This document shows positions 37,424-46,295 of a stretch of 64,000 nt of DNA, in pieces. Origin of the DNA: Paenibacillus selenitireducens (lineage in GTDB: Bacteria; Bacillota; Bacilli; Paenibacillales; Paenibacillaceae). The stretch's first letter is position 1, and each line of letters starts with the position of its first letter. The translations under genes and the position numbers were made by a program. Under the pieces are notes generated by a model. The model did no database searches and had not been told where the DNA came from. It saw nothing but the letters and a program-made list of their open reading frames with translations. The stretch lies in NCBI RefSeq assembly GCF_002021565.1, contig NZ_MSZX01000008.1, forward strand, positions 293,757 to 357,756, read 5' to 3'.

Positions 37424-38188
37424 TTAAAGGAATGTCTGATGCAGCGATTGCCCTCCATCCATGGTATAACAAGCGCCATTGATGTAGGCTGCATCCGGTG
37501 ATAACAAGAAGGCTGCTAGCCCCGCGATTTCCTCCGGGGTTCCGAACCGATGCAGCGGGATGCTCTGCTTCAGTTCCTCCGCCGCATCCGGCGATGCCAG
37601 AAGGCGTTCCGCGCCTCCCGTTCGCTCGATCATCCCCGGTGCGATGGCGTTGACACGAATTCCGTACTTATGCCCCCATTCGACAGCTAATGTTCTTGTC
37701 ATCGCCAACACGCCTGCCTTCGCGCTTGCGGAATGGATCACACCCGGTCCTGCATCCCATGCATAGGTCGCGACCATATTCAAGATGCTCCCCTTGGCTC
37801 CCGCAGCAATCCAATGTTTCCCGACGGCCTGACTGCAATAAAACGTTCCATTCAACACGATGTTAATGACCGCGTTCCAGCCGTTCACGCTTAAATCCTC
37901 TGCTGCGCACAAGAAATTCCCTGCTGCATTGTTCACCAAAGCATCGATGCGCCCGAATGCGTCCACAGCCTCTTGCACCATTCGTACCGCATCCTGCGGC
38001 TGCCGCACATCCATCTGAACCGTCACGATTTGACCCTCAAAGGTCTCTATTTCTTGCTGCGCCTCCTTTAGCTTTTCTTGTGTCCGCCCTGTAATCACAA
38101 CTTGTGCGCCGGCTTGCGCGAACCGCGATGCCATCGCTTTGCCCATCCCGCTCGAGCCGCCTGTGACGATGATCGTCTGTCCCTTCAT
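37424..38188 (-). CDS. fadH: 2,4-dienoyl-CoA reductase-like SDR (FadH/YkuF type)
   Basis: 254 residues, the same length as Bacillus YkuF. SDR cofactor motif TGGSSGMGKAMA, NNAAGNF and the end DGGQSLHQ are present. The usual catalytic Tyr-x3-Lys is Ser-x3-Lys here (HSASAKAG), as in the bacterial and peroxisomal dienoyl-CoA reductases. It reduces 2,4-dienoyl-CoA during breakdown of unsaturated fatty acids. Ribosome site GAGGGGAT. It stands alone, with a terminator from the upstream gene between. Confidence 0.9.
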   Translation of the reverse strand: MKGQTIIVTGGSSGMGKAMASRFAQAGAQVVITGRTQEKLKEAQQEIETFEGQIVTVQMDVRQPQDAVRMVQEAVDAFGRIDALVNNAAGNFLCAAEDLSVNGWNAVINIVLNGTFYCSQAVGKHWIAAGAKGSILNMVATYAWDAGPGVIHSASAKAGVLAMTRTLAVEWGHKYGIRVNAIAPGMIERTGGAERLLASPDAAEELKQSIPLHRFGTPEEIAGLAAFLLSPDAAYINGACYTMDGGQSLHQTFL

Positions 38189-38211
38189 GTTATCCCCTCC
38201 TCTCTTTTCAC

Positions 38212-38249
38212 AAAAAGAGGCTGCCGAAACGTCATGTTCGACAGCCTTT
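38212..38249 (-). terminator. terminator of the MFS/kdg operon
   Basis: GAAAGGCTGTCGAAC / GTTTCGGCAGCCTC stem on the minus strand, followed by TTTTTG. Confidence 0.8.
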
Positions 38250-38278
38250 CCCTACATTTTATGTAAGCCCTGACGGCT

Positions 38279-39574
38279 TCATGTCAATTCACGAGCGATC
38301 TCCGACCGCGGAACGATCGATGTCTCTCGTAATACAGCCCTGCCCAGAAGAAGGCCAAGCGCCAGCAAGATGATACCTATGATCGTTGAGAGGCCATACG
38401 ACTGCAGCCAACCAGGTGCGTCTTGTAACTTCTCATAGAGCCATCCGCCCAAGATCGGACCAAGAAACGAGGCAAACCCCGTCATAGCCGAATAGACGGC
38501 GATAAACATGGGGCGTTCACTTTTCGGCGTATCCCCAATAATGAAATTAAAGGATAACTGATTGAAGCCACCGACGCCAATCCCGAGCAAAATATGCACA
38601 CCAAGCAATACGACCATGACGGGCAGCACAGAAAGCAAGCCCCACATCATACAAGCACTCGCAATAATAGGCAGCGTACAGTACAACAGCCTCTTATTGC
38701 TATATTTCATATTTAAATTGCCCCATATATAGAAGCTGAGCATCATTGCTGCCGTCTGCACGACGGTAATGATCGAAATCCACTCATAATTGATTTCTAG
38801 AATATGCAGCATCACATACGAGAATAAAGGCACAACAATGCCTTGCAAGAACAACCACAAGGATAAGAACATGGCCGCCTTGAGGAACATGCGATCTTGG
38901 AACGGCTTCTTCAACATCGGTAGAAAACTCGACTCTGTTGATTTCGCTAACGGAATCTTCGGATAATTAACATAAGCGACAATGTTCAATACCGTACAAA
39001 TCCCAATTCCGATAAACAAGTAGTTGAACCCTTGCTGGCCAGGGAACTTATCCAGCAGCTGCCCGCCAATGAATAATACCAGGCTGCCCAGCGCATTCAG
39101 TATCATATTCCGAATGCCCATGTACCGACCGCGGATTCCGGCAGGCACCATATCTCCGACGAGCGATGTCCATACCAGCGAGGCAATCGCATTGCCGAGA
39201 AATGCAAGCGAATACAACACGAGGTACACGGCAATCCATAATTCGCTTGGGAACAGGAACGGAATCAGTCCCGTCGCAGCCCAGCATACGCGATGCAGTC
39301 CGGCGAAGATAACGAGGAACCAATAACGGTTCGTGACCTTTTGCATCCAATAAGCAATTCCAATCTGAACCACATTCACCAGCGTTGTCATGGATAGCAC
39401 AAGACCAATCTGCTGTGATGTCGCACCAAGATGAAGCAAATAACCCGTTAGAAATGGTCCGCCCAAGAGGGTCAACATAATAATGGCCGGCACACCTTCT
39501 AGCGTCAGAATCCATAAGTTTTTACGAGAATCAGAAAAAGTACGCGGACTCCGTAATCGACGCCAAGCATTCAT
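38279..39574 (-). CDS. MFS transporter downstream of kdgK-eda
   Basis: 431 residues from ATG 39574; AAGGAG lies 11 nt upstream. The open frame also allows a GTG at 39586 that sits against the ribosome site. Twelve predicted helices, with the MFS pattern GIRGRYMGIRNMILNALGS. It begins 84 nt after the aldolase stop with no terminator in between, so it is plausibly part of the kdgK-eda transcript. A role in sugar acid uptake is possible but not shown by sequence. Confidence 0.85.
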   Translation of the reverse strand: MNAWRRLRSPRTFSDSRKNLWILTLEGVPAIIMLTLLGGPFLTGYLLHLGATSQQIGLVLSMTTLVNVVQIGIAYWMQKVTNRYWFLVIFAGLHRVCWAATGLIPFLFPSELWIAVYLVLYSLAFLGNAIASLVWTSLVGDMVPAGIRGRYMGIRNMILNALGSLVLFIGGQLLDKFPGQQGFNYLFIGIGICTVLNIVAYVNYPKIPLAKSTESSFLPMLKKPFQDRMFLKAAMFLSLWLFLQGIVVPLFSYVMLHILEINYEWISIITVVQTAAMMLSFYIWGNLNMKYSNKRLLYCTLPIIASACMMWGLLSVLPVMVVLLGVHILLGIGVGGFNQLSFNFIIGDTPKSERPMFIAVYSAMTGFASFLGPILGGWLYEKLQDAPGWLQSYGLSTIIGIILLALGLLLGRAVLRETSIVPRSEIARELT

Positions 39575-39658
39575 AGGAAGCAGCACTCCTTGTTATCATT
39601 TCCCCTTCATTCTAGGGCCTGCGCATGCTTCCGTCGATGCTATGAAACGACCAAATAC

Positions 39659-40327
39659 CTATTGTTTTTGCTTGCTTTCTTGATATGCAGCAATGTATTG
39701 AGCCGCTTTCGCAGCGATAGTCGAATAATCTCCTGTTTTCACCGCTTCATTCGTTAAATCCGAGCCAATCCCCACCGCGACTGCACCGGCTTTGATCCAT
39801 TCCCCTAAATTATCAAGGGACACGCCGCCCGTAGGCATGACATTTGCTTGCGGAAGAGGTCCTTTGATCGCTTTGATCATCGATGGCGAGTACAGATTAC
39901 CAGGGAAGAGCTTCACAACATCCGCACCAAGCTCGAGCGCTGTCTGAATCTCTTGAATCGTCATGACACCCGGCATGACAGGGACACGATAGCGATTGCA
40001 TAACGTAATCGTCTCTGGATTTAAGCAAGGCGCAACCACGAACTCTGCCCCTGCGAGAATCGTGGCACGCGCCGTCTCTGGATCAAGCACAGTTCCCGAC
40101 CCAATCACAGCATAATTCTCTGCTGACGGGTCGCTGCTAGAATAACGTTTAGCCAACGTCTCAATCGCTTGCAGCGCAAAAGGCACGGTCATCGTAATTT
40201 CAATAATTTTGATACCGCCGGCAATCGCTTGTTCTGCCATGCGTACGACATTTTCCGCTGAATCGGCGCGTAATACCGCTACAACACCGCCATCTACGAT
40301 TTGTTGAACCAATTTGATCTTTTTCAT
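39659..40327 (-). CDS. eda: KDPG / KHG aldolase
   Basis: 222 residues from ATG 40327, 9 nt after AGGAGG (an ATG three codons earlier abuts the site). The class I aldolase motifs are seen: GGIKIIEITMTVP with the catalytic Glu, GSGTVLD, and the Schiff-base lysine in GADVVKLFPGN. It splits 2-keto-3-deoxy-6-phosphogluconate to pyruvate and glyceraldehyde-3-phosphate. It follows the kinase gene by 13 nt, so the two-step route from 2-keto-3-deoxygluconate is encoded together. Confidence 0.95.
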   Translation of the reverse strand: MKKIKLVQQIVDGGVVAVLRADSAENVVRMAEQAIAGGIKIIEITMTVPFALQAIETLAKRYSSSDPSAENYAVIGSGTVLDPETARATILAGAEFVVAPCLNPETITLCNRYRVPVMPGVMTIQEIQTALELGADVVKLFPGNLYSPSMIKAIKGPLPQANVMPTGGVSLDNLGEWIKAGAVAVGIGSDLTNEAVKTGDYSTIAAKAAQYIAAYQESKQKQ

Positions 40328-40340
40328 ATCCTTCATCCTC

Positions 40341-41303
40341 CTAGCGTTCTATATGCTGAATGTTATTTAAGACTGCGTCCGCTTCTTCCCATGTCGGGAG
40401 CGCTTCCCAGTCGCCTTCCATCTGAATCACCATGGAACCAATTAAATTACCAAGACGCACGGATTCCGCAAGCGGCAGTCCACGAACGATGCCCGCAATA
40501 AATCCGGCACAGAAACCGTCGCCAGCGCCTACGGTATCGATCACTCGATCTACGTTGAAATAAGGAATAGAGCTCAGTTCGCCCCCGTCAAGCAGATACG
40601 TCTCATCGTCTCCGCCTTTGATCACGCATACACCAGGCAGCGCTTTCAATTTATCTATAATGCTATGAAAATCATCCGTCTGATAGAGCAGCTTCAGCTC
40701 GTCTAAACCCGGCAAGAAATAATCTGCCTCTGCTGCAAGTTCCAGCAAGACCGATCTCGCTTCATCAATGCTCCATAGTTTCAACCGTAAATTCGGGTCA
40801 AAACATACCTTAACACCTTGCTGCTTCGCGATACGAATCGATTCTTTCAGCGTCTCCCGGCAAGATTCACTTAACGCCGCGGTAATGCCCGTAATATGCA
40901 ATACCTTTGCCCCTGCAAAATAACTGCTATCTAAATCCGTAGGCTTCATGCGGCTTGCAGCCGAATCGCGTCTGTAATAATACACAGATGATTTGCCTGC
41001 TACCACCTCACGGAACATGAGTCCCGTAGACGCTTCTGATGAGAATTTCACACGAGATACATCCACGCCTTCGCTTCGTAATGTTTTGGCAATGATCTTG
41101 CCAAAAGGATCAGCTCCTAAGCTGCCGCACCATCCTACGGCATGGCCTAATCGAGCCAGTCCGATGGCCACATTGCTCTCAGCCCCGCCGAACAATCGTT
41201 CGAATTGCGAAGAATAAGCAATTCCCTTCGAGCCCGCAGGCATGAATAAAGCCATCGATTCCCCAAACGTGATCACATCTAATGAGCGGTCATTTCGTTC
41301 CAT
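40341..41303 (-). CDS. kdgK: 2-keto-3-deoxygluconate kinase (PfkB family)
   Basis: 320 residues. PfkB signatures are present: N-terminal GGAESNVAIGLARLG and C-terminal DTVGAGDGFCAGFIAG with the catalytic Asp. By family and by its place 13 nt before eda it phosphorylates 2-keto-3-deoxygluconate, made from pectin or hexuronates. Ribosome site GAGGTG. A GTACA-AAA-TGTAC palindrome lies about 105 bp upstream. Confidence 0.93.
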   Translation of the reverse strand: MERNDRSLDVITFGESMALFMPAGSKGIAYSSQFERLFGGAESNVAIGLARLGHAVGWCGSLGADPFGKIIAKTLRSEGVDVSRVKFSSEASTGLMFREVVAGKSSVYYYRRDSAASRMKPTDLDSSYFAGAKVLHITGITAALSESCRETLKESIRIAKQQGVKVCFDPNLRLKLWSIDEARSVLLELAAEADYFLPGLDELKLLYQTDDFHSIIDKLKALPGVCVIKGGDDETYLLDGGELSSIPYFNVDRVIDTVGAGDGFCAGFIAGIVRGLPLAESVRLGNLIGSMVIQMEGDWEALPTWEEADAVLNNIQHIER

Positions 41304-41406
41304 TTCGACACCTCTTCTTCTCTCCTGTATGCCTTATTATGAAAATACTGTCTATAAGTATAGCGTACCCTACTGATTTGTTCTATGTCGTAAATCGACC
41401 TTTATG

Positions 41407-41419
41407 GTACAAAATGTAC
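41407..41419. promoter_or_regulatory. palindrome GTACA-AAA-TGTAC upstream of kdgK
   Basis: A perfect 5-3-5 inverted repeat, extended on one side to TTTGTACA. It lies in the kdgK upstream region with no other function visible. It resembles half sites of sugar-responsive GntR-type operators (for instance AraR), but the match is short. Confidence 0.35.
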
Positions 41420-41593
41420 AAATCTGCGCCATGCACACACTAGAGTTGCTCCTATGGAATAGAAAAAGCCGCGATCCCTCTGACACACGCCATTACTTTA
41501 TCCGTTCTTGCCTACCTCTCCGTAGCTGGTACGGTGACAACGACAACCGCCAACTCTACATGGTGGGAGATTTGAATATGCTTTGGAACACGT

Positions 41594-41675
41594 AAAAAAG
41601 CACCTTATGGGTACACGCCATCTCCTTTAATGTCGAGTCGGAGATCGAGCGTCTTCACCCCTAGGTGCTTTTTAT
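41594..41675. terminator. long structured terminator after the formate/nitrite channel
   Basis: AAAAGCACCT pairs with AGGTGCTTTT about 60 nt apart, with an inner ATCTCC / GGAGAT stem. T runs are present both ways. It sits about 15 nt past the minus-strand gene's stop. Nothing else is recognised in 41304-41690. Confidence 0.7.
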
Positions 41676-41689
41676 ATATTCATGTTGAT

Positions 41690-42481
41690 TTATTTCAACT
41701 CTTGCATATTTTCGGATCTACGAAGATAGGCCACGTAATAGAATCCAGCGACAAAAATCATACCACCCACCAAGTTCCCTAGCCAGACTGGAGCAAAGTT
41801 TACGAAATAGTCGCCCCATGTGAAATGGCCGGCTAATATTGCCGCTGGAATCACGAACATATTTGCGACAACGTGCTGGAATCCGATGGCGACGAACGCC
41901 ATAGTCGGGAACCAAATGCCTAGAATTTTACCGCCGAAGCTCTTCGCACCGTAGGATAACCATACGGCCAACGCAACCAGCCAGTTACAACCGATTCCTG
42001 ACACAAAGGCTTGCAGGAAGCTGGCTTCAATTTTATGATGAGCGATATCGATGGTAGCTTGCAAATACGGTCCCGTCTCCGTTAACCCCACGATATGCCC
42101 GAAGAAATAAGCAATGCAGAATGCACCGACGAAATTACTCAAGGTAATCAATATTAAATTCCGAATCATGTCCCAGAGCGATATCCGACGTTTATACCAC
42201 GCCATCGGCACGGCCATCATATTCCCCGTAAGAAGTTCTCCGCCTGCTAAGAGGACAAGGATTAGACCCACCGGGAACACGCTAGCTCCCAGAAAGGTGG
42301 TAAAGCTCCCCCATTCTGCCGGCGCATTCGCCGTTACACGAATGAACAATAAATATCCGATTGCAATAAAGGCTCCGCCAAGAAAACCGAGTGTAAGTAC
42401 GGTGGGCAGCGGATTTCTCGCCTTTTTTACGCCCGTGTCAACCGTAATTTCCGCAATTTGATCTGGTTTGTTATACGACAT
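41690..42481 (-). CDS. formate/nitrite (FNT) family channel
   Basis: 263 residues from ATG 42481, 8 nt after GAGGAGG. Six membrane helices with the FNT pattern: GFLGGAFIAIGYLL, LAGGELLTGNMM, SGIGCNWLVALAVWLS (central histidine region) and FQHVVANMF. FNT channels pass formate, nitrite or hydrosulfide. The promoter carries an Fnr-type box exactly at the class II position, which supports expression without oxygen. It stands alone. Which anion it moves is not decided by sequence. Confidence 0.93.
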   Translation of the reverse strand: MSYNKPDQIAEITVDTGVKKARNPLPTVLTLGFLGGAFIAIGYLLFIRVTANAPAEWGSFTTFLGASVFPVGLILVLLAGGELLTGNMMAVPMAWYKRRISLWDMIRNLILITLSNFVGAFCIAYFFGHIVGLTETGPYLQATIDIAHHKIEASFLQAFVSGIGCNWLVALAVWLSYGAKSFGGKILGIWFPTMAFVAIGFQHVVANMFVIPAAILAGHFTWGDYFVNFAPVWLGNLVGGMIFVAGFYYVAYLRRSENMQELK

Positions 42482-42522
42482 CAACAAGGCCTCCTCTATA
42501 ATTGTTTCTTATGGCCTTCACC

Positions 42523-42565
42523 ATTGTACAACTGACCGTTAGAGGAGAATGTTACAAAAATCACA
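42523..42565 (-). promoter_or_regulatory. Fnr-type box and -10 promoter for the FNT gene
   Basis: On the minus strand TGTGA-TTTTTG-TAACA (42550-42565) matches 9 of 10 arm positions of TGTGA-N6-TCACA. A TACAAT -10 box lies at 42523-42528. The box centre is 32 bp upstream of the -10 centre, the spacing expected for activation at -41.5. Confidence 0.65.
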
Positions 42566-42602
42566 AAGTATGCTCATAGCCAAAAAATACTTTAAATTTT
42601 AC

Positions 42603-44690
42603 TTATTTCTTCAAATTTAACGCCTTATCCAGCAATGATGCAGCCTCTCCACGCGTCGTAAATCGTAGGGGCCGTAAGCGCCCCGTCTCATCGCCACCCA
42701 TTACCCCATGCAATGCTAAAGTAAGGACGTCGTCCTTCGCCCAGAACGCAATGTCCCCGACATCGTTGAACTGCTTCTCCGGCTGAGTAAAGGTGATCTT
42801 CGATAATTTCGCTGCTTTCACAAGAATGACGGCTACTTCCTGTCTTGTAATAGGATCATTCGGTGCAAATTGATTTTCATTGATCCCTTCTACAATGCCA
42901 TGACCGCTTGCTGTAGCAATCACGTCCTTGGCCCAATGCCCTTTCGTATCTTCGAATACCTTGCCGGCGATCGGTTTCAACTGATACGCATCCACGATGG
43001 TTTTTGTAAATTCTGCGCGTGTGATCCGTCCATCTGGTTTGAAGGTACCGTCTGTATAGCCGTGCAGGATCCCTCGATCCACAAGGCTCTGAATCTCTTC
43101 CTTGGCCCAATGCCCTTCGATGTCACGCAATGCTTTTGCCTCTGCGAGAGGTTTCATGGGGTTGTTGGATTGTCCATTCTTCTTCGGCTCATCGGCAATA
43201 TACAACTTCCGACCGTATTGGTCTGCTGAGACGATCACCTTAAATGAACCTTCCGTAAGCCCTGTCTTCATCTTCATGATGCCGTCTGACACCGTAAAAT
43301 CTTCATCCCATACCGGGATAATTGCGACGATCCCTTGGTTTTTGATCGCATCGATCTGCTTGTAGGGGTTCTGCTGCATGCCAATGGTCTTCAGACGAAG
43401 CCCCAAGTAACCCGACTCGAATTGAAACTCTCCCGTAAATTGATTCCACAGCTGACCGTTATAATCCTTATGCCGGAAATAGCCGTTCACTTCATAACGC
43501 TGCTGCAAAGCATCTCCTGGCACGACAAGCAAAGCGCGTTTTCGTGTATTGACATCACTCATGAACAGATCCAGGGTTGTTGCCAACTCCTTATTCCGTG
43601 CTGCCGTAATCTGATCGATTTGATCCTGAACCGATTTTGGAGTCTGTTCCCATTCATACTTCACGCTCTTCAGTAAGGAATCCACCGCGGGTACTCCCTT
43701 TATTGCAGCATCCTTCCAAGGTATACTCTTCTCATTGGCAAGTTGACCTGCGATACGTCCAATCCATTCGCTCTCTTTCGTGATGGGTTCAGCCGCTTGA
43801 AGGGTCTGCGTAACATTCTTCTTCATTAAAAAGCTTCGAATATCTTCGCTCTTCGCGTCATGCCCTACCGTGGCATAGGCATCCGCCATATCGGCTACAT
43901 ATGCCGCAGAACCCTGCACCACATCAGCGAAAAGCATAGAGTTCGCGTCGGCTGCCGCATATTGACGATATTGATCATACCAATACTTTGCCTTGCCCAA
44001 ATGCGATGAACGCCCTGTGTTATCAATGTACGCAAGCGATAAGTGATTCAATAGCAATGCACGATATAAACGCGGCTTAGACATCACCGGATAAGAAAGG
44101 GTCTGATCCGTCTGCAGCTTCATCGCTTGCTTCCATTTCGGCTCTTGTACATAGATGCGGAAAGTCTGCTCGGTGGCGCGATGGAACCATGCGGAGACTT
44201 CGTTGGAACTCCCCTTTTCGCGCTCCTTCTTCATCTGTGCAAGGGTCTCATCGGAGAAACGTAGGAATAAGCCTTTCTGTCCTTCAGCATGGATGGTATA
44301 AAACTGCCCAGCATGCTCTCGGGTCGGCATCTTCATCACGGCTTCAACATCACGAAGCGGTACCTCCTGAAAGGTCTGGGTACTAATACGGTATGTATGC
44401 CCGCCATCGGTCAGATACAAATGGTAGTCGCTCAAATTCGCACCGCTCCAAACCTTCCCTAAGTATGGCCAGCTCTCGGTTATTTTGCGCTTCAAATCTT
44501 CGGCAGCCGTCTTCAAATCTGGTGCGGCCTCCGTAGGGACATCCAGCGGACGAATCTGTGAATTTGGCGTGATCGGTTCCACTTGCCGAACCTTGACCTT
44601 CGTATTGGGTTCATTTGATGTATTTGCACAGCCTGCCATCATGGCGGATATCAGAAGGATGGAGAGAAATAACATACATGCTCTGTTCAT
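42603..44690 (-). CDS. lipoprotein with three C-terminal SLH domains
   Basis: 695 residues. An N-terminal signal peptide with lipobox (ISAMMAGCANTS) predicts a lipid-linked cysteine. A large middle part (about 50-510) is not recognised. Three SLH domains follow from about residue 515: DIEGHWAKEEIQSLVDRGILHGY, DTKGHWAKDVIATASGHGIVEG and DVGDIAFWAKDDVLTLALHGVMGG. SLH domains bind pyruvylated wall polymer. Having both lipid and SLH anchors would tie it to membrane and wall at once. Ribosome site AAAGGGG. Confidence 0.88.
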   Translation of the reverse strand: MNRACMLFLSILLISAMMAGCANTSNEPNTKVKVRQVEPITPNSQIRPLDVPTEAAPDLKTAAEDLKRKITESWPYLGKVWSGANLSDYHLYLTDGGHTYRISTQTFQEVPLRDVEAVMKMPTREHAGQFYTIHAEGQKGLFLRFSDETLAQMKKEREKGSSNEVSAWFHRATEQTFRIYVQEPKWKQAMKLQTDQTLSYPVMSKPRLYRALLLNHLSLAYIDNTGRSSHLGKAKYWYDQYRQYAAADANSMLFADVVQGSAAYVADMADAYATVGHDAKSEDIRSFLMKKNVTQTLQAAEPITKESEWIGRIAGQLANEKSIPWKDAAIKGVPAVDSLLKSVKYEWEQTPKSVQDQIDQITAARNKELATTLDLFMSDVNTRKRALLVVPGDALQQRYEVNGYFRHKDYNGQLWNQFTGEFQFESGYLGLRLKTIGMQQNPYKQIDAIKNQGIVAIIPVWDEDFTVSDGIMKMKTGLTEGSFKVIVSADQYGRKLYIADEPKKNGQSNNPMKPLAEAKALRDIEGHWAKEEIQSLVDRGILHGYTDGTFKPDGRITRAEFTKTIVDAYQLKPIAGKVFEDTKGHWAKDVIATASGHGIVEGINENQFAPNDPITRQEVAVILVKAAKLSKITFTQPEKQFNDVGDIAFWAKDDVLTLALHGVMGGDETGRLRPLRFTTRGEAASLLDKALNLKK

Positions 44691-44819
44691 ATCGCATGCC
44701 CCTTTCGGATTCTACTCAGGGTTATTGTGCGAAGATGCGAGTTGCTTTATGTGAAAAGTGGCAGGATACAGGGGATGTTGTGATTGCGCGGTCTTTTTAT
44801 GGATTAACTTCTGCATATT

Positions 44820-44905
44820 AGCTTCTACGTTTATCTCATACTGTTATCATTTACATTTATCTTCCACGTTTTTCTTCTACGTTTATCTTCTACATATTAG
44901 CTTCT
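44820..44905. repeat. short direct repeats of CTTCTACGTTTAT type
   Basis: CTTCTACGTTTATCT and relatives occur several times (44821-44837, 44863-44899) in an AT-rich stretch. Together with the rest of 44691-45007 it has no supported ORF. Confidence 0.5.
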
Positions 44906-45007
44906 GCATATACAAACTTTAATGAAGAGAGGATGTTTGGGATGGTGGTATTAAATGTTTTAGCATTTTAGCAAAGAACCCTTTGCCTGTTGACTTAAGC
45001 CTGCCCG

Positions 45008-45195
45008 TATATTGGATAAATCCAATAACTTGTGCTGCATTTGCCCAAATCACCTCGCTATGTTGGATAAATCCAATAAAATGCATCATTCCACTTGATT
45101 ATGGCGTAATTATGCGAAAGTTACTGTATATATCCATTATAGGCGCCTAAAAGTTCGCTTTCCAGGGACCTATAATGGAAAGCTCCAGTATAGCC
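45008..45195. repeat. dispersed intergenic element with four phased palindromes (copy 2)
   Basis: Palindromes TTGGATAAATCCAA at 45012-45025 and 45063-45076, a decayed copy at 45125-45136 and TGGAAAGCTCCA at 45176-45187. Their centres are 51, 61 and 51 bp apart. The last is embedded in TATAATGGAAAGCTCCAGTA, an inverted version of units at 14603-14626 and 14699-14722. Design matches the element at 14341-14530. Confidence 0.7.
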
Positions 45196-45411
45196 AGCTT
45201 CAGTCCGGATCCCGTACCTCAATTAGCACTTCCTTTGTATCGTCCCGCATCACCTATCACCTATCCATCGGATGACTTCATTCTACCCTTCAGCATTTCC
45301 TTCCCATGGATTGCTTCTCCACCCGCAAATTAGCCCTATCATTCCACTATCCACCACCCTCTTACTCTCGTCTAACACGGCCTTACGCTTGTCCATCATC
45401 CTCTTACTATT

Positions 45412-45551
45412 AGTTTCATTTCTATTCCCTTGCGCACACTATTGGTTTCATTTCTTTCCCCGTTCTCCGAGCTTCACTTCTATTCCCTTGACCTACCGGT
45501 TTCACCTCTATCCCCTTCCGCTCCCCGATTTCACTTCCATTCCCTCACCCC
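45412..45551. repeat. degenerate ~28-bp pyrimidine-rich tandem repeats
   Basis: About five units of the form (G)GTTTCA-C/T-TTCTATTCCCTT followed by 8-12 variable bases. They lie in a pyrimidine-rich stretch (about 45240-45555) just past the 3' end of the queuosine-precursor transporter gene. The plus-strand ORF through them (45272-45589) is Leu/Ser/Pro/Phe-rich and not supported. Confidence 0.6.
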
Positions 45552-45567
45552 ATCGCCCTACAAAAAA

Positions 45568-45599
45568 CACCGCATGCCCAGTTTCCTGAACATGCGGTG
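45568..45599 (-). terminator. terminator of the queuosine-precursor transporter
   Basis: CACCGCATG / CATGCGGTG stem followed on the minus strand by TTTTTTG. Confidence 0.88.
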
Positions 45600-45603
45600 C
45601 TTG

Positions 45604-46290
45604 TTAATCGCTCGTATCCACCTTAAAGCTCCGCGCAAGGTATAACGCAGGCGTCGATGCGACCGATACGATAAATTTAATAAGGTACGTTGTAATGAAG
45701 ATGTCGAACCAGACATCCCAGGTGTAGAGCCCCGCAAAAGCAATGGTACAGAATATAGCGGAGTCTACCAGCTGGCTCAACCCTGTGCTTCCGTTGCTAC
45801 GGATCCACAATTGGCCAGGCTTATGAAAGATTTTCTTCAAGAACGTATAAATCCGAACGTCGAGGAACTGACTTACGAAATACGCCGTCAGACTGCCTAG
45901 CGCAAGACGCGGCATTAAGCCAAAAATCGCCTCAAGCGGCTTCTGAGCAAAATCTTGCTCTTGCGGCGTGAACTGCAACGCCATTTGCATCATAATGGTC
46001 GTCATGATTAAGGTGAAGAACCCGAACCAGACCGCTTTCTTCGCTTCTTTCTGGCCGTATTTCTCATTCAGCAAGTCCGAAGTCAAGTAGATCGTACCGT
46101 AGATCGTATTTCCGAGGGTCATGACGAACCCGAACATATCGATCGTCTTCGTCACTTGGATGTTCGCGATCACCGTTGCGACACCTATCCAAGCATACAA
46201 TCCTTTCTTTCCGAAAAAACGGTAACATATCAAGAATAACGCAAAATTAACCAGCGCAAAAAATACGCCCCATATAGGATTAAACCACAT
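45604..46290 (-). CDS. yhhQ: queuosine-precursor (VUT family) transporter
   Basis: 228 residues, six to seven helices. The VUT/YhhQ motifs are clear: ATVIANIQVTKTIDMFGFVMTLGNTIYGTIYLTSDLLNEKYG, and GSTGLSQLVDSAIFCTIAFAG. The family imports preQ0 or preQ1 for queuosine tRNA modification. The leader carries a preQ1-I riboswitch overlapping the ribosome site, which independently supports this substrate. It stands alone. Confidence 0.95.
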   Translation of the reverse strand: MWFNPIWGVFFALVNFALFLICYRFFGKKGLYAWIGVATVIANIQVTKTIDMFGFVMTLGNTIYGTIYLTSDLLNEKYGQKEAKKAVWFGFFTLIMTTIMMQMALQFTPQEQDFAQKPLEAIFGLMPRLALGSLTAYFVSQFLDVRIYTFLKKIFHKPGQLWIRSNGSTGLSQLVDSAIFCTIAFAGLYTWDVWFDIFITTYLIKFIVSVASTPALYLARSFKVDTSD

Positions 46291-46295
46291 TATTA

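Noticed and set aside
37135..37482. 115-codon plus-strand ORF
   Set aside because: It lies over the multi-stem element and runs antisense into fadH; codon use is unlike a gene here.
41404..41595. 63-codon plus-strand ORF after kdgK promoter
   Set aside because: No ribosome site and composition unlike a protein; the region looks regulatory or empty.
45272..45589. 105-codon plus-strand ORF
   Set aside because: Made from a pyrimidine-rich repeat tract, giving Leu/Ser/Pro/Phe; no ribosome site, and it runs into the transporter's terminator.
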